Below, piece after piece: positions 33,951 to 45,679 of a stretch of 64,000 bases of DNA. Made by a program: the position numbers and the translations under genes. Under the pieces are notes generated by a model, which had not been told where the DNA came from, did not search any database, and was given only the letters and a program-made list of their open reading frames with translations. Positions within the stretch are counted from its first letter, which is position 1. Each line of letters opens with the position of its first letter. The stretch comes from Chloranthus sessilifolius. Lineage: Eukaryota > Streptophyta > Magnoliopsida > Chloranthales > Chloranthaceae. Location of the stretch: positions 69,582,671 to 69,646,670 of the forward strand of contig CM037598.1 of assembly GCA_021018995.1 (NCBI GenBank), read 5' to 3'.

Positions 33951-34250
33951 TTGATCCAGCATGCGGTTAGGCACCATACATAGCTAAAGAAGAAGGGTGG
34001 CCTCATGAGGCACCACACATGGCTAAACAACCCAATTCGTTATAAAATCCTATCACACCCATGCAGTCCACACACAATAAATTGTAGTTAATGCCAACCA
34101 AACACATGCTTAAACATCAAAGATTAACATATCAAAATTTAGATCATCATGGCAGCCATGCCACCATAGTTAAAATTTCATACATACCCACCAAAGATTA
34201 AATATTAAAACAAAATCTCTCAAGCTCAGAAAGTCTTTGTTTGAATCTCG

Positions 34251-35582
34251 TCACGCATCCGCCCCTCCTGTCGCTCCAGCAGGATCCATAGCTCCAGTAA
34301 GATCCGCCACATCCTTCGTCTCCTCCTCGACGTGATTCCCAGTGGCCGCCTCGTTAGGCCATAGGTCCTCTGTAGCAGTGTCGGACGTAGAAGCACCGAA
34401 TACCCATGCACGCATGGCCGCCATCCTATGCGCGTAGTTGGTAGGGTACATGGCGTGCAACACATCCTCCACGAGCAGCTCGTAGTAATCAAGGAACTGA
34501 TTTAGTTGGTGATTACTCTCCTGGATGAGCATAGCCAACGCCTCATTGGTGATTGAAGCTGCTTGATGGTCGGGTGGTATCGGTATGTCAGTAGGCTGAT
34601 GTACTGGAGGGATGACCTCAGGTTGCTCTTGAAGAGGTACATCGGGAGCAGGTTGGTCTTATTGTGGCGCACCTTGGGCAGGTTCTTCTTGAGGTTGAGG
34701 AGGAATAGGAGGTACTTGAAGAGCTGGATGAAGGTGTGGTTTCAGTCGATTGAAAGTTTTCCTTCATTGCTTGAAGGTATAGAAAACCTCGATATTAGAG
34801 GCTTTAGGCTCCCTCGAAGAAACCTTATGCACCGAAGTTGCGAAAAAATCATCAAACATCGCCAAGATAAAGATTGCATAAGGAATATAATCCTCGGGCT
34901 TCTCTACCCCTGCCAACAGTTTCTTCTGCCCATGTTTGATTCCCTCAAAAACTACTGCAGCCACGTCAAACCATTTGCCCTCAAAAGCGGCAAATCGCGC
35001 TTCCATCAACACTCCTAATCTTTCAATTTTATGGCAGATCGGATACAGGTTGCACTTGAAGATCATATCGAGCATCCACATATAGTTCGGTAGATCCGCT
35101 CGTTTGATCGCTCTACCAGGTGCAACTCACCCTCGAGTCATTCTCTCCACTACATAGAGATGGGTCAAATTTGGAGGATTTGGGGGCAATAAATTAATTC
35201 CCGGGCCGTAGTCTTCAAAACATTCCAAGGCCTTACAGGCCATCGCATGGGTAAAAACATAAGTCTTCCCATCGATCTTTGTGCAGATGGTGGTTGCAGG
35301 ATTAGGACCATCAAACATGTTTTAGTAAAATAAGCACACAAGGTGCAGATAATAGTATGGATGAATGGGTTTCAGAATATTATCCAAACCGGCCCACCAT
35401 TCGTTTGGTCGGTCTGGTTGGGGCGCTTGAGAAGGAGCTAGTTGCTCGGCAGTGGTTTGCGGTGGAGGGTTCGGTGGTGGTTGTGTAGAACCTGTGGCGG
35501 GTTTGGGTTGTGAAGAACCCGCTACCATCTTAGGCTTCTTCGACATAGGGATTTTAGAAGCTAATCTCATTTTTGGAGGCAT
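34251..35582 (-). pseudogene. ORF3 of element E (plant-transposon-protein type), nearly intact frame
   Basis: A single reverse-strand frame of about 444 codons from ATG 35582 to 34251, interrupted only by in-frame stops: TAA 35322-35324, TGA 35127-35129, stop 34764-34766 and TAA 34659-34661. In order: basic Lys-rich N-terminus (PPKMRLASKIPMSKKPKM), Pro-rich linker, a core with YVVERMTRG, VAPGRAIKRADLPNYMWML, CNLYPICHKIE and FDVAAVVFEGIKHGQ, then a Pro/Gln-rich linker and a C-terminal segment (MLIQESNHQLNQFLDYYELL) with an acidic end. The core is the part shared with ORF3 of G and A. No signal peptide or membrane segment is obvious; the basic N-terminus would suit a nuclear protein (inference). 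It is the only gene left in E. Confidence 0.75.
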
Positions 35583-35814
35583 GGTCAAATCTCAAAATAG
35601 GGTTTCTACTTAAATCCTAAAAATCTTGGCTCAAAATAAGAAATTAAGAACTAAAATTTAGGGATTTACCAGTTGGATGAGGTTTAGATTTAATCCTTTG
35701 GAGAATCCATGCGTAATCAACCGGTCGTTTGATACCCCAAAACGAAAACCCTCGAAAACCCTAACGGAACCCCCAAATATTTCCAAAAATTTGAATTTAA
35801 AAAAATGTAGTTTC

Positions 35815-35827
35815 TATATATATATAT
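35815..35827 (-). promoter_or_regulatory. TATA-like tract before ORF3 of E
   Basis: An alternating TATATATATATAT stretch between the internal array and the ORF3 ATG (about 235 bp away). Same array-TATA-leader-ORF3 order as in G. Confidence 0.35.
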
Positions 35828-35831
35828 GCCC

Positions 35832-35887
35832 GATTCGATCGATCAAATTGATTTCGATCGATCAAATTGATTTCGATCGATCGAAAT
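35832..35887. repeat. Internal TTCGATCGATCGAA array upstream of ORF3 of E
   Basis: Three sites of the E-specific palindrome about 20 bp apart (GATTCGATCGATCAAA, ATTTCGATCGATCAAA, ATTTCGATCGATCGAAA). The deletion junction with the truncated 5' LTR is about 25 bp further on, so more copies may have been lost. Confidence 0.8.
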
Positions 35888-35910
35888 CCACATTATAAAG
35901 AATACTTCGC

Positions 35911-37218
35911 GATGTTGATCACACCCACATACATAAATCGGGATGAATCTAAAAAGATTCCATAATAATTGCACAATCCGAAAACATAATGATGCACATG
36001 CCTTTTTAAATTGAAGTTATAAATGAAATTCATAATATTGAATTCAAATTTGCATCATAACATAGCGCACATGCTAATGTAGTAAATGCATATGATATCA
36101 AGTGTTCCCTACCTCAAAATCATAACCCGCACGCATTCTATCTGCCGTTTGGACTTGTCCTTCGTCGCACAACGCCAGGTCACCTAAACATATAAAATCC
36201 ATGGTTCACACATTAGAATTATGCTAAACATACTCTGACAACTTCCCTTAAAATCTCACAGTCAAAACTTAACAAAATCCTGAATCTGGCAATTTCGATC
36301 GATCGAATACCTATTTTGATTGATTGAAACCCGTTTTCGATCAATCGAATCTCATTTCGATCGGTCAAACTCCTTAAAGCATATTTCCCTCTAAGTTTGA
36401 TCGAACGATTTTGCCTTTTCAATCGAACGAACACAAATTCGATCGATCAAAATTAATTTTGATCGGTCGAATCCTCACAGAGCCAAATGACTACAACACA
36501 GCTCGATCGAACAAATCCTAATTCGATCGATCGAAAGCACACAATTTGATCGATCAAAAATATTTCGATCAGTCAAATTTCTCAGGAGCTAAATGACCAT
36601 TAACACAGTTCGATTGAACAAATTATAATTCAATCGATCGAAATCACATAATTTGATCAATAAAAAATGTTTCGATTGGTCAATCCCTCATAAACTTAAT
36701 AACAATCTGCACAGTTCGATTGAACGAATTTTAATTCGATCGATCGCATTAAAATTCGATCCCTAATTTCATACCTTGATTTCCTCTAAATCCTCAGTCC
36801 TTGCTTCTAGATCAGACAAGGGTCCACCAAGTGAACAGCGGTTCGTTCGGATTCGATCAATCCTTCGCTTCACACATTATAAACGAATCAGTCTCTCATT
36901 CATAAGCATTCAATGCCCTAGATTCCACCTCTCTCCTCTTAACTCCTTATCATAACAATAACTAGGGTATTAAATGCAAAATAGCAAAGGTATTATTTCT
37001 GTTATATTCAAGCCCTAGGCTTTGGTAGAAAGCGGTTACACCAAGGTTGGGTGTATGCAGTTCAATAGCTCATAACCTAACCTACCTATACAAAATCCGA
37101 TCCATTGGATTTGATCTATAGACATTACATAGGCCATCGGCATGGTCCTCGACGTACGGGTCGCTGAGCACGCATACCAAGGCATATAATTCATAGGTCA
37201 GAACTCAAGGACGTTACA
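35911..37218 (-). mobile_element. Truncated 5' LTR of element E
   Basis: Matches 32421-33916 of the 3' LTR, ending in TTACA before the ACAAA duplication. The portion equivalent to 31438-32420, which should adjoin the PBS, is missing. It contains the array copy at 36293-36760. Confidence 0.85.
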
Positions 37219-37223
37219 ACAAA
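37219..37223. repeat. Right target-site duplication of element E (ACAAA)
   Basis: Exact copy of 31433-31437. Confidence 0.85.
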
Positions 37224-37837
37224 TCTCCCGCCTTTTGTCTCCACATAGGTATGAGTCACTTTTGTATCCCATGCACGTCAAGTTCAATTGAGATAAAAGA
37301 ACTCCCGCTATCCTTCCTAGTTATCTCACTTTGATCTTCAAGACCAAACAGAATACCACAAAAAAAAATACACTTTTACCTCTCAAAACCATTTCTTATT
37401 GTGGGAAGAATCCCAAACCTAATCTCTTCAAACACTTGGGTCACAGGGTGACCCTACGTTTCGATCGGGAGAAATTGAGAAAAATGAATGGCTGATCTTT
37501 GAGATAGCCTCACATCACTACTTCTGAAATTGATCTCACAATTTCGACATCGACGCCATTTCAATGTCGTTTTAATCAAGTAATCCACAAAAGGTATTCC
37601 ATAATGTGAGCCATGTATTAACTTATTTTCTTTTGCAATAGATTATAGGTAATTGATGCCGACTCTGTGAGCCGAAATGTTCGATTTCAAAAGCTTTAGA
37701 ACCTTGCATACCAATTTAATAATACCAATGAGTTATCTGTTAAAATGTTAACCTAAAAAAAATAGTGTAAAAGACATAGGAGCAATAGAGAGGAAGCTCA
37801 GAGAAATCGAGAACCAAACGTAGAGGAAGAAGCACGC
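37224..37837. other. Unassigned sequence between E and LTR D
   Basis: No coding domain recognised. It may be the diverged 5' part of LTR D or older flanking DNA; I cannot place the 5' edge of D. Confidence 0.35.
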
Positions 37838-38809
37838 AACAAGTCAAGTCTATCAGGCTTGCCACGACAAGACTTAGGTTACCGCGGCAAGGTGCTAGCT
37901 AAGTGGCTTGCCGCGAAAACCCTGTGCCTTGCCATGACAACCCTGTGTATAACTGTGTGTGTGTGTGTTGTGTTGAGCCTTAAGGCTAGTCGATCATATA
38001 GTCTAAAAGTAAGGGGACTTTAATGACCCAGTATGTATGCTAAGCATGCTGAAAATGATTATTTGCATCTGAGGTGCTCACGAGGAGCCCGTAAAAAGGG
38101 ACTTTAACTTGGATTCATGCACGTGTAACACATAGACTTGATCGTAAGGTAGGGATTTGACCTTGCTGGTTTATATGTTGTTTCTCATTCTAAATTTTAA
38201 TAGCAAGTTATAATACGTGCTTGATTATTAATCATCTAGTTATACTAGTTTCAGTTTCAATGCATGAATATGCTTATGTCTTGCCTTGTATTGATTCCAT
38301 AACCTCATGATCGATATATATAATGCTCTCACATGCCTGATACCATGCAATTGTCACATCTTGTTTTCTCTTGATTCCTTGTATACACTTGCTTCGTTTT
38401 GAGCCAAGTGATCCCACTAACTCGGGAGCTTGACTGCATATTTTAAAAAAACAAGTGATCCCGCTAACTCAGGAGCATGGTGCCTCGGTTCAATTGATCT
38501 TGCTAACTCAGGAGCTTGAAAATCTGGTTTCTTGTATATATCGGTTTTACGTCTGATAGCTTGTTTAAGCTAAATACGTTTCAGTATGATTCCTTGTACT
38601 CATTCCAGCATGACTCCGTTGCATGATAAAGATTATTAGTATGATTAAATATTATTTATATTGTAAATTGCTAGAATAGATATAAAGTAAGAAAAGATTT
38701 GTTTTGATCTGTATTTTATGCATCAATAACATGAATTGACATACTAACGTATGGGCTAGCATTGTTAGTTCCTTAGTGAGCTTAGATGATAGCTCATCCA
38801 TTGACTCTA
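37838..38809 (+). mobile_element. LTR D (+ strand), left piece, interrupted by element B
   Basis: Antisense to and homologous with LTR B: the TTGCCGCGGCAA-type block (37855-37945, with TACCGCGGCAA and CTTGCCGCGAAAA), AGTGATCCCGCTAACTCAGGAG repeats (38405-38525) and AGCTCATCCATTGACT. It breaks off at 38809 where B begins, and resumes at 52694. The 5' edge is not defined. Confidence 0.75.
38805..38809. repeat. Left target-site duplication of element B (CTCTA)
   Basis: CTCTA before B; CTCCA at 52694-52698 after B. One mismatch in five, consistent with an old duplication. Joining the flanks restores the AGCTCATCC...CTGCAGG block of LTR D. Confidence 0.75.
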
Positions 38810-39108
38810 TGTGACAGCCCGACTTTTCCCCTTCTCAAAAATGGGAAAGGTCGCGTAGTCGGATCACCTAACATGATCCTTTCTTACAAGTGCATCGTAT
38901 ACAAAGTTTTACAATTGCGAAAGCAATAACTCTTATACGAAGAAATATGGCATAATTGATATCCGTTCCTTTATCTAAAGTAGTAAACTGAACAGGAAAT
39001 ATAAATGGAAAATCTATACATGCAATAGTAAACTATCTCAAACCATACCATACTGCTGAATTATACATGTTTGAAAACAATCTATCTATCACTCTCTCTC
39101 TCTCAAAC

Positions 39109-39219
39109 CTATTTAGGAAAGAATTCTTTCGCAGAATCTTCCTCTTCGTCTCCCTCATCCTCCTCCTCAGGATGGTAGGTAGGATCAGCCTTGTGCTCAA
39201 GGTCGTGAGCAATATTTGC
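39109..39219 (-). other. Acidic 37-codon mini-ORF in LTR B
   Basis: Frame from GCA at 39219 to TAG at 39109: ANIAHDLEH, then DPTYHPEEEDEGDEEED and KEFFPK. The 5' LTR copy (around 46281-46389) keeps the same frame, including DPTYHP and EEFFPK, but its stop is changed. LTR D has DPTYQPEEEEDD ending EDFFP. Several B/D differences are synonymous (ACC/ACA Thr, GAG/GAA Glu). Conserved acidic composition and a terminal Phe-Phe suggest coding. Confidence 0.5.
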
Positions 39220-39504
39220 AGCTAAGACATAAAGTCGTAAGATGAGCTATCATCAAAACTCAATAGAGAAATATAAAGTGCTACTTATATGTTAGATTTT
39301 CAATTCACTTCTAAATGCATAAATTACAAAAAAAAATACATTATATCTTACCTTATATCTATTCTAGCAACATATAGTATAACAAGTAATAAATCATGAA
39401 AATATTGTATCATGCTGCACAAATACGAGGAATTATACTGACAAAGAATTATGTTGGATAATTACAGAAATTGTACTGAAACAAGACATATACAAGAAAC
39501 AAGA

Positions 39505-39690
39505 AAATCAAGCTCCCGAGTTAGCGGGATCACTTGGACCGAGAAAATCAAGCTCCTGAGTTAGCGGGATCACTTGGACAAGATATCAAGCTCCCGAGTT
39601 AGCAGGATCACTTAGACGAGATATCAAGCTCCCGAGTTAGCGAGATCACTTAAACGAGATATCAAGCTCCCGAGTTAGCGGGATCACTTG
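39505..39690. repeat. Hairpin minisatellite TCCCGCTAACTCGGGA in 3' LTR B
   Basis: Five to six units of about 35 bp, each holding AAGCTCCCGAGTTAGCGGGA then TCACTTG. TCCCG and CGGGA form a 5-bp stem around CTAACT. Copies also at 46727-46936 (5' LTR B) and 38405-38525 (LTR D). Confidence 0.9.
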
Positions 39691-40954
39691 TTTCAAGACG
39701 ATAATAAAGACGTGTATGTGACATCAAGGATAACAGTACATGAACAATACATGTTAACATGTATGCAAAAACATCATGAACAGATATGATACAGCAAAAC
39801 TGAACTAGTATAACCGAGTTAATATAACTATTCATATTCATGCGTCGAAACTGATCTTATCATCATTTATAATCACATATTTAACTGAATTAGCATAATA
39901 GTCCTACGGCACAACTGCTTGAATCCTTATCATGAATATCTATTCATCAAACTTGACACGAGTATAGTCATGCAAAGGCATTCATGTAAACTGAAATTAA
40001 CATAATCATTAATATTCATCTATTGAACGGAGCTAACTATTCATCAAAATTGGTCTAGCATACTCCTTGATCACACGTCAAATCTGACCTATTCTTTCAT
40101 CATGATTCATAAACTCATCTATCGCTATCTATGATTATTATTCATGATTATACATGCTTATACATGAGTAATACATGATCATCATTAATCAGAACCATTC
40201 CTCTAAACTGATTTAGCATTATCCCATTATCACAACTAATTTAGCATTATATTTTAACATCATCCTTTAACCATAAATCAATACTGCTTTCATTAGTAAC
40301 ATATCTATCCCAACTAACATGAGTTCCTTATACAAACTGACATTATCACATGCGTTTATCATCAACAAAACTGATTGGCATCCTTATAAATCTCTAATCA
40401 TCATTTAAAACTGCCTTTATATTCAAAGACTATCATGGTGACATATATTCATAGAATAATCCAATGTCGAGCTAAACTTAGCATGGTTCAAGCATCAAAT
40501 TTCATGGTATAAACATATATGGCGTTGATCTTACTATCATCATAGCTTAGTATACCTCAGCAGAACTAGCACAACTAGCATATTTATAGAAACTGAAACT
40601 ATTACTAGCATATGGATCAGACTAACATAGGCCTAATTATAACTTGCTAATCAGGGATGAATTCAAAAATAAAATATAAATTAACAATGTAAAATCCCTA
40701 CCTAACACCAGGTTTACTTATAACTGGTTTCTCGTGAATGCACGGCTTCAAGCAAACGCGTCATGTGCACCAAGTGGCACCTATAGTGTATATATATATA
40801 TATATATATTTTTTTTTTAGTATATCTTCAAGGGTAATGGGTCACTTGAGACCCGATATATATATTGTGTACTGTTTATAGACATGGAGAGTTACTGCAC
40901 GTAGGTCAGATACAGACTAAGGGCCCGTTAAGTAAAAATGGCAGCTATACATAG

Positions 40955-41250
40955 GCTTGCCTCGGCAAGCCATAAGGGTTTTCGCGGTAAGCAAATCAGC
41001 TGGGTACCTTGCCGTAACTTGTCACTAATTTTTAACTTTATAAATGTTAGATTCAGGAATTTGTTACTTCATAAACGTTGTAGGGCTTGTTGTCTCCTTT
41101 CCAATGAATCAAGAATCGTGCTAATCGGAGTTTGGGGTCAAACGTTATGATTAAAATACCGAACAGTGGTCCATGCACAATGCTTGCTATGGCAAGCCAG
41201 AGCACCTTGCCGCGGCAACCATGTAAGGTTGCCGCGGCAAGCCTGTCAGG
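40955..41250. repeat. TTGCCGCGGCAA-type palindromes in 3' LTR B
   Basis: Perfect TTGCCGCGGCAA at 41207-41218 and 41229-41240, and variants CTTGCCTCGGCAAG (near 40959), TTCGCGGTAAG, CTTGCCGTAA and CTTGCTATGGCAAG. The 5' LTR copy (51205-51485) has the same sites with CG to CA/TG decay. Confidence 0.85.
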
Positions 41251-41315
41251 CTTGACTTGTTGGGTATTTTCTACTCCACTTTGGCTTCTTTTACTCAGGC
41301 AATTGGTTGGGTCTT

Positions 41316-41354
<39 letters not shown>

Positions 41355-42490
41355 TTATATCTTTCATCTATAATGTGTACAAAAATTGGATTTTCATATT
41401 TATTTTTATGCTAAAATTTTGGTGTATTTTTATTTTGAATCCGACATTAAAAGCTCCAAAGTGTATACGTTCATGTCATGAATTTAGCATGAGATCTATG
41501 CTCCATCAACACTAAATCGCCCATCTCTGTGTTGCCAATTCGATTTCATATAATCGACAGCACAAAGTGATAATCTCGTAGCCCATACATATCAATATAC
41601 AAAGTTAGTGTACCTTTTAGTGGACTTGCGGTTACGACGATGTCGAACGTCTATTGATGTCGTGTTCACCAAGGATGTAACAGTCAAGGATGTATGGAGT
41701 TCATGGAGACCAAGGGTTGTTTCAGAAATCGCAGGATTGCAAGTTGTGAGCTAAGGAATTCAAAGGTGTACAAGGGTGTATTAGAGTGTAGTTTTAATTG
41801 CTAGGCTTCTTTTTGTTGTATGTGCTAGCAGTTGCCGAAGTAGGAAGAAGAAGGAGAAAGCCCCTATGTTTTTTTTTGTTTTTATACTTGTTAAGCTGCA
41901 CTTTGTGTTCATGATAATGCATTGGTGACTCATTTGAGTCATGTAGTCATATGAAATACAAATCAGCTGATAAGCCTCTTGGGTCCTAATTCCATACTAG
42001 GCTAGCACATGGTAGTTAAATGTATCCCACAACAGACAAACAAGGCTATCCTTGTATATGAGTCGTATACACTATTGCAATGTATAAGCTATTTGGACTA
42101 AGTTCCCATGCAAGGCCCATATGGGCATGTCTTGGTATAAGCAGATATGCCAAAAGAGGTTTATCCTCTATACAAAGCTCAAACGGGCTTTTATGTGTAT
42201 TGTGTATAAGTGAAGAAGACAAAATAGGCTGATATATGACACTTGTTTCACTTGACTTATATTGGGTTGAGCTAACTTAGTAGCTATATCCTTTAGCTCA
42301 GTAAAGTTTTTGAAAGATACTATCACACTTATATCACACTTTTATATGTAGGGAATTTTACTTGTGCTAATATTGACGGGACCACCACATTTTATTATTT
42401 TATCCTAGACCATTTAGGGCCGGTGGTAGCCATATGCCTGATCGGGCTTTTATCTATTCCACGAAGTGTAACAAACGTGCAACTGTTACA

Positions 42491-42525
42491 TTCTCCCCTA
42501 CTTAAGGGATTTTCGTCCTCGAAAA
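42491..42525 (-). promoter_or_regulatory. PPT and pre-PPT hairpin of element B
   Basis: The + strand TTCTCCCCTACTTAAGGG is the complement of the PPT; 42510-42525 TTTTCGTCCTCGAAAA is the conserved inverted repeat. Confidence 0.8.
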
Positions 42526-42815
42526 TAAAAGAAGGCTGGGAAGTGAGATCATATTTGGCTATATGTTGAAGGCATAACCCATTATAAGATAAAGTAAACA
42601 TGACTAGGTAATAATGACATATAACAGATTTAGAACAATATAAAATAAACTGCATCATGTGTAGTCTCAAGTGCTAGTATATAGTGTATCAAAATCGAAG
42701 ATCCATCTATTTCTCTACCTCTAATTTATACATAATTATACGGGCAATGCATACGAAACTTTTATATATATCATATGCAGTAAGTTATTCTAACAAATTC
42801 AATAAATGATTTACC

Positions 42816-44820
42816 TTAGGAAAATAAATGGGGATAATGAGTGCGACTATCAGCTTTGCGTTCCCAAGTAGCCTCATGTGAACCGTAATTCTTCCATTGG
42901 ACAAATACGAGTGGAATACATTTTATTCTCAAAATTGGGTCTCTGCGATCCCAAAATCTGAGCTGCTCCTGAAGATCAAGTGGCTGATAATCTAACACAT
43001 GGGTTGGAAATCTAGCATACAGGCCCTTAACATGTCTTCTTTATCTTATTTACCCTTTTAGTCTATCCGTCATTCTGAGGATGAAATGCAGAACTAAATT
43101 CCAACTTGGAACCCATTTCTTCTTGGAAACTCTGTCAGACGCGGGAGGTATATAATGGATCGTGATCTGACATGATACTCACTGGTATCCCGTGTAGTCT
43201 GACTATCTCTCTCGATAGACATCAGCCAATTTTGATGCTTCAAGCCACTCCACCCATCTTCTCTGCCTCATATTCATCTCTTTTTGGGTAAGGAGATACC
43301 TGAGACTTTTGTGATCAGTGAAAATCTCAAAGTTTTCACCATAAAGGTAGTGCCTCCAGATTTTCAATGCAAAGATGACCGCTGCTAGTTTCAGGTCATG
43401 AGTGGAGTAGTTCTTCTTGTGATCGTTTAACTGTCAGGAACCATACGCAAGCACGCGTTCCCTCTTATTCAATCCACACCCTAACCCACTGTACAAGGTA
43501 TCACTGAATACAACAAAGCCTCCGTTGCCTGATGGTATTGCAAGGATTAGTACAGAAGTGAGTCTTCATTTTAACTCTTAGAAACTCTGCTCACATGCCT
43601 CATTCCACTCAAATTTGACATTCTTTCGAGTGAGCTGTGTGAGTGGTCTAGCAAGCTTCGAAAACCCTCCCTTCAACAAATCGTCAGTAATATCCTGAAG
43701 ACATAGAAAGCTTCAGATCTCAGATACTGTCTGTGGCTACTTCCATTGCACTACAACTTTGATCTTTGTAGGATCGATGGTAATACCAGCTTCTGATATG
43801 ATATGTCCCAAAAAACTAACTTGATTCAACCAGAAGTCATAGTTACTGAACTTCACATACAACTGCGAATTTCTCAATGTTTGTAAAGCAAACCACAGAT
43901 GACTTTCATGCTCTGCTTTTGGCTTTGAGTAGAGGAGAATATCGTCGATAATACTATGATACACTGATCTAAGTAAGACTTGAAGACTCGATTCATTAAG
44001 TCCATAAAGGATGCAAGAGCGTTGGTCAACCCAAAGGGTTTGACGAGAACTCATAATGACTACAATGTGTTCGAAGAGCTGTCTTCGAAATATCTTCAAC
44101 TTTCACTTTCATCTGATGATACCCCAATCGTAAGTCAATCTTTCAACACCATCGTGCTCTTTGTAACTGCTTGAAGAGATTGTCAATTCTGAGGAGCGGA
44201 TAATGATTTGTAATCGTCAATTTATTTAATTGACGATAGTTAATGTGAAAATGCATTGACCATCTTTCTTCATCACGAACAATACTGGTGCACTCCATGG
44301 AGACACACTCAGTCTGATAAACCCTTTGTCAAGAAGCTCTTGCAACTGCTCCATGAGTTCTTTCAATTCCGTTGGTGCCATTCAATAAGGCGCCTTTGAT
44401 ACCAACTCAGTGCCCGGGGCTAAATCAATAGCGAATTCCACTTCCCTGTCAGGCAGAAATCCTGACAACTCATCAGGAAAGACATCAGGGAATTCACAAG
44501 CTATTGGCAATTTACTTCTACAATCAATGCTCGCATAATGATTGGATAGCCAATCCATGCCAAGGATTACAGTGAATCCTTGCATATCGAGTAAATCGAG
44601 TAAGATCAATTGACTACTGCTTCATTGTCGTCGTGACCTTAGAGTGTGACGATGATTGATCGACATACCATGTTAGTAGTGACAGACTGTATAGTCGGGA
44701 CTGACATGTCACAATAAAGTCAAGAGGTTCTTGGGTGGCTCCCAACTTTCCTAACTTCACAATAAATTGGGTGTAACAAAGGAATATACCGATCCAGGAT
44801 CTACCAAAACATGTGCCTCA
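42816..44820 (-). pseudogene. pol: pol remnants of element B
   Basis: Read from high to low coordinates. Protease tail with MQGFTVILGMDWL (about 44560) runs into RT N-terminus [14 protein letters not shown] palm and thumb (43737-44099) contain [14 protein letters not shown] and FLGHIISEAGITID. An RNase H piece at about 43240-43560 aligns with the A RNase H (58587-58850). Only the C-terminal integrase piece remains (42816-42998: IPLVFVQWKNYGSHEATWER), the CHD_II-type chromodomain of Tekay elements. The catalytic integrase core is deleted. Many stops and frameshifts. Confidence 0.85.
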
Positions 44821-44829
44821 TACAACAAG

Positions 44830-44863
44830 TAGGCATCCTTTGGATACACTTGCAAGGTATCTA

Positions 44864-44895
<32 letters not shown>

Positions 44896-45070
44896 GTACT
44901 AGTGTTAGCTAAATTGTGTGTACTTAACAAAATATAAATTTATCATTGCTAAAACTGATAAAAAAAAATAATATACTATATGCATACATATATAACTAAA
45001 TATAAATTTACCCAGATGCACCTTTCTCATAAACAATTTAAATAACTTATAACTAAATAGTTCACATGCC
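44830..45070 (-). other. Intron-like gap between gag and protease of B
   Basis: A non-coding, TA-rich stretch at the same place as the gag/protease intron of A. The gag end reads ATTAGCTAAGG where a donor ATTAGGTAAGG would need one change, and the other side ends TATTAG before protease-like sequence. This suggests the intron predates the A/B split, but the phase is not clean. Confidence 0.4.
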
Positions 45071-45679
45071 TTAGCTAATATCGTTGCTGGTTTGGGCATC
45101 TTGTGCCGTCTTTGATGTCGTTCCCACCATCTCTGGGCAATTCTTAATCCGATGTCCCGTCATACCACAACGGAAGCACACCCTAGATGCTCTACAGCAT
45201 TCGTCCATGTTATGTGTCTTCCCACATTTTCTATAGAATGCCAATAGAATGGATGAAGAGATGCGTGAAGTTTGTGGAACTCCGAATACTCCCATTATAG
45301 TAGGGTTCGAGTGATGGAATGACCACGAAGGTGTAGATGTAGTCGGTTTCGGATAAACACCTTGAGCAGGTTGCTGAGATTCGGGTATCATCTTTTTCGT
45401 TTTCACCGTAGGGCAATCTTTTATCAGATGTCCTAGTCTACCACATCTAAAGCACTCACCTGTGGCCTACCTACATTTCCCCGTCTTGTGTTGTATTCCG
45501 CACCGTGAGCATGACCCAATGAGTGTGAGTGAAGAAGTGCGTGCAGTGGGCTGCACTAGTGTCGTAAGTAACTCAGTCTGCTAGGCCATGATTCTAACCA
45601 TCGTCTCCAGTAGTTGTCGAGTTTGTTCATGATCATCCCTCCCAGCATGCGCGGTCCTAGCTCTTTTGCGAGGTGCCAT
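45071..45679 (-). pseudogene. gag: gag remnant of element B
   Basis: ATG at 45677-45679 begins MAPRKRARTAHAGRDD, a basic start, then the frame degenerates. The nucleocapsid part has a zinc knuckle of C-x2-C-x4-H-x4-C form (CFRCGMTGHRIKNC) preceded by CGKTHNMDEC. The capsid domain between them is missing, so most of gag is deleted. Confidence 0.8.

Larger units (their letters stand above)
31438..37218 (-). mobile_element. Deletion-derivative Tekay-type element E carrying only ORF3 (5781 bp)
   Basis: Reverse-strand element with matching ACAAA duplications. The complete 3' LTR is 31438-33916, a PPT lies at 33917-33932, and the only gene is ORF3 (34251-35582). The 5' LTR survives only as 35911-37218. 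A single deletion from inside the 5' LTR to just upstream of the ORF3 array would remove PBS, gag and all of pol. LTR ends and the pre-PPT hairpin match elements A and B, hence the Tekay-type label. Whether it moved in this form or was deleted after insertion is open. Confidence 0.85.
38810..42490 (-). mobile_element. 3' LTR of element B (3681 bp)
   Basis: On the + strand TGTGACAGCCCGAC...AACTGTTACA. It contains the acidic mini-ORF (39109-39219), the hairpin minisatellite (39505-39690), TA runs, the TTGCCGCGGCAA block (40955-41250) and the conserved CCATAACG-type block (about 41097-41162). Confidence 0.92.
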
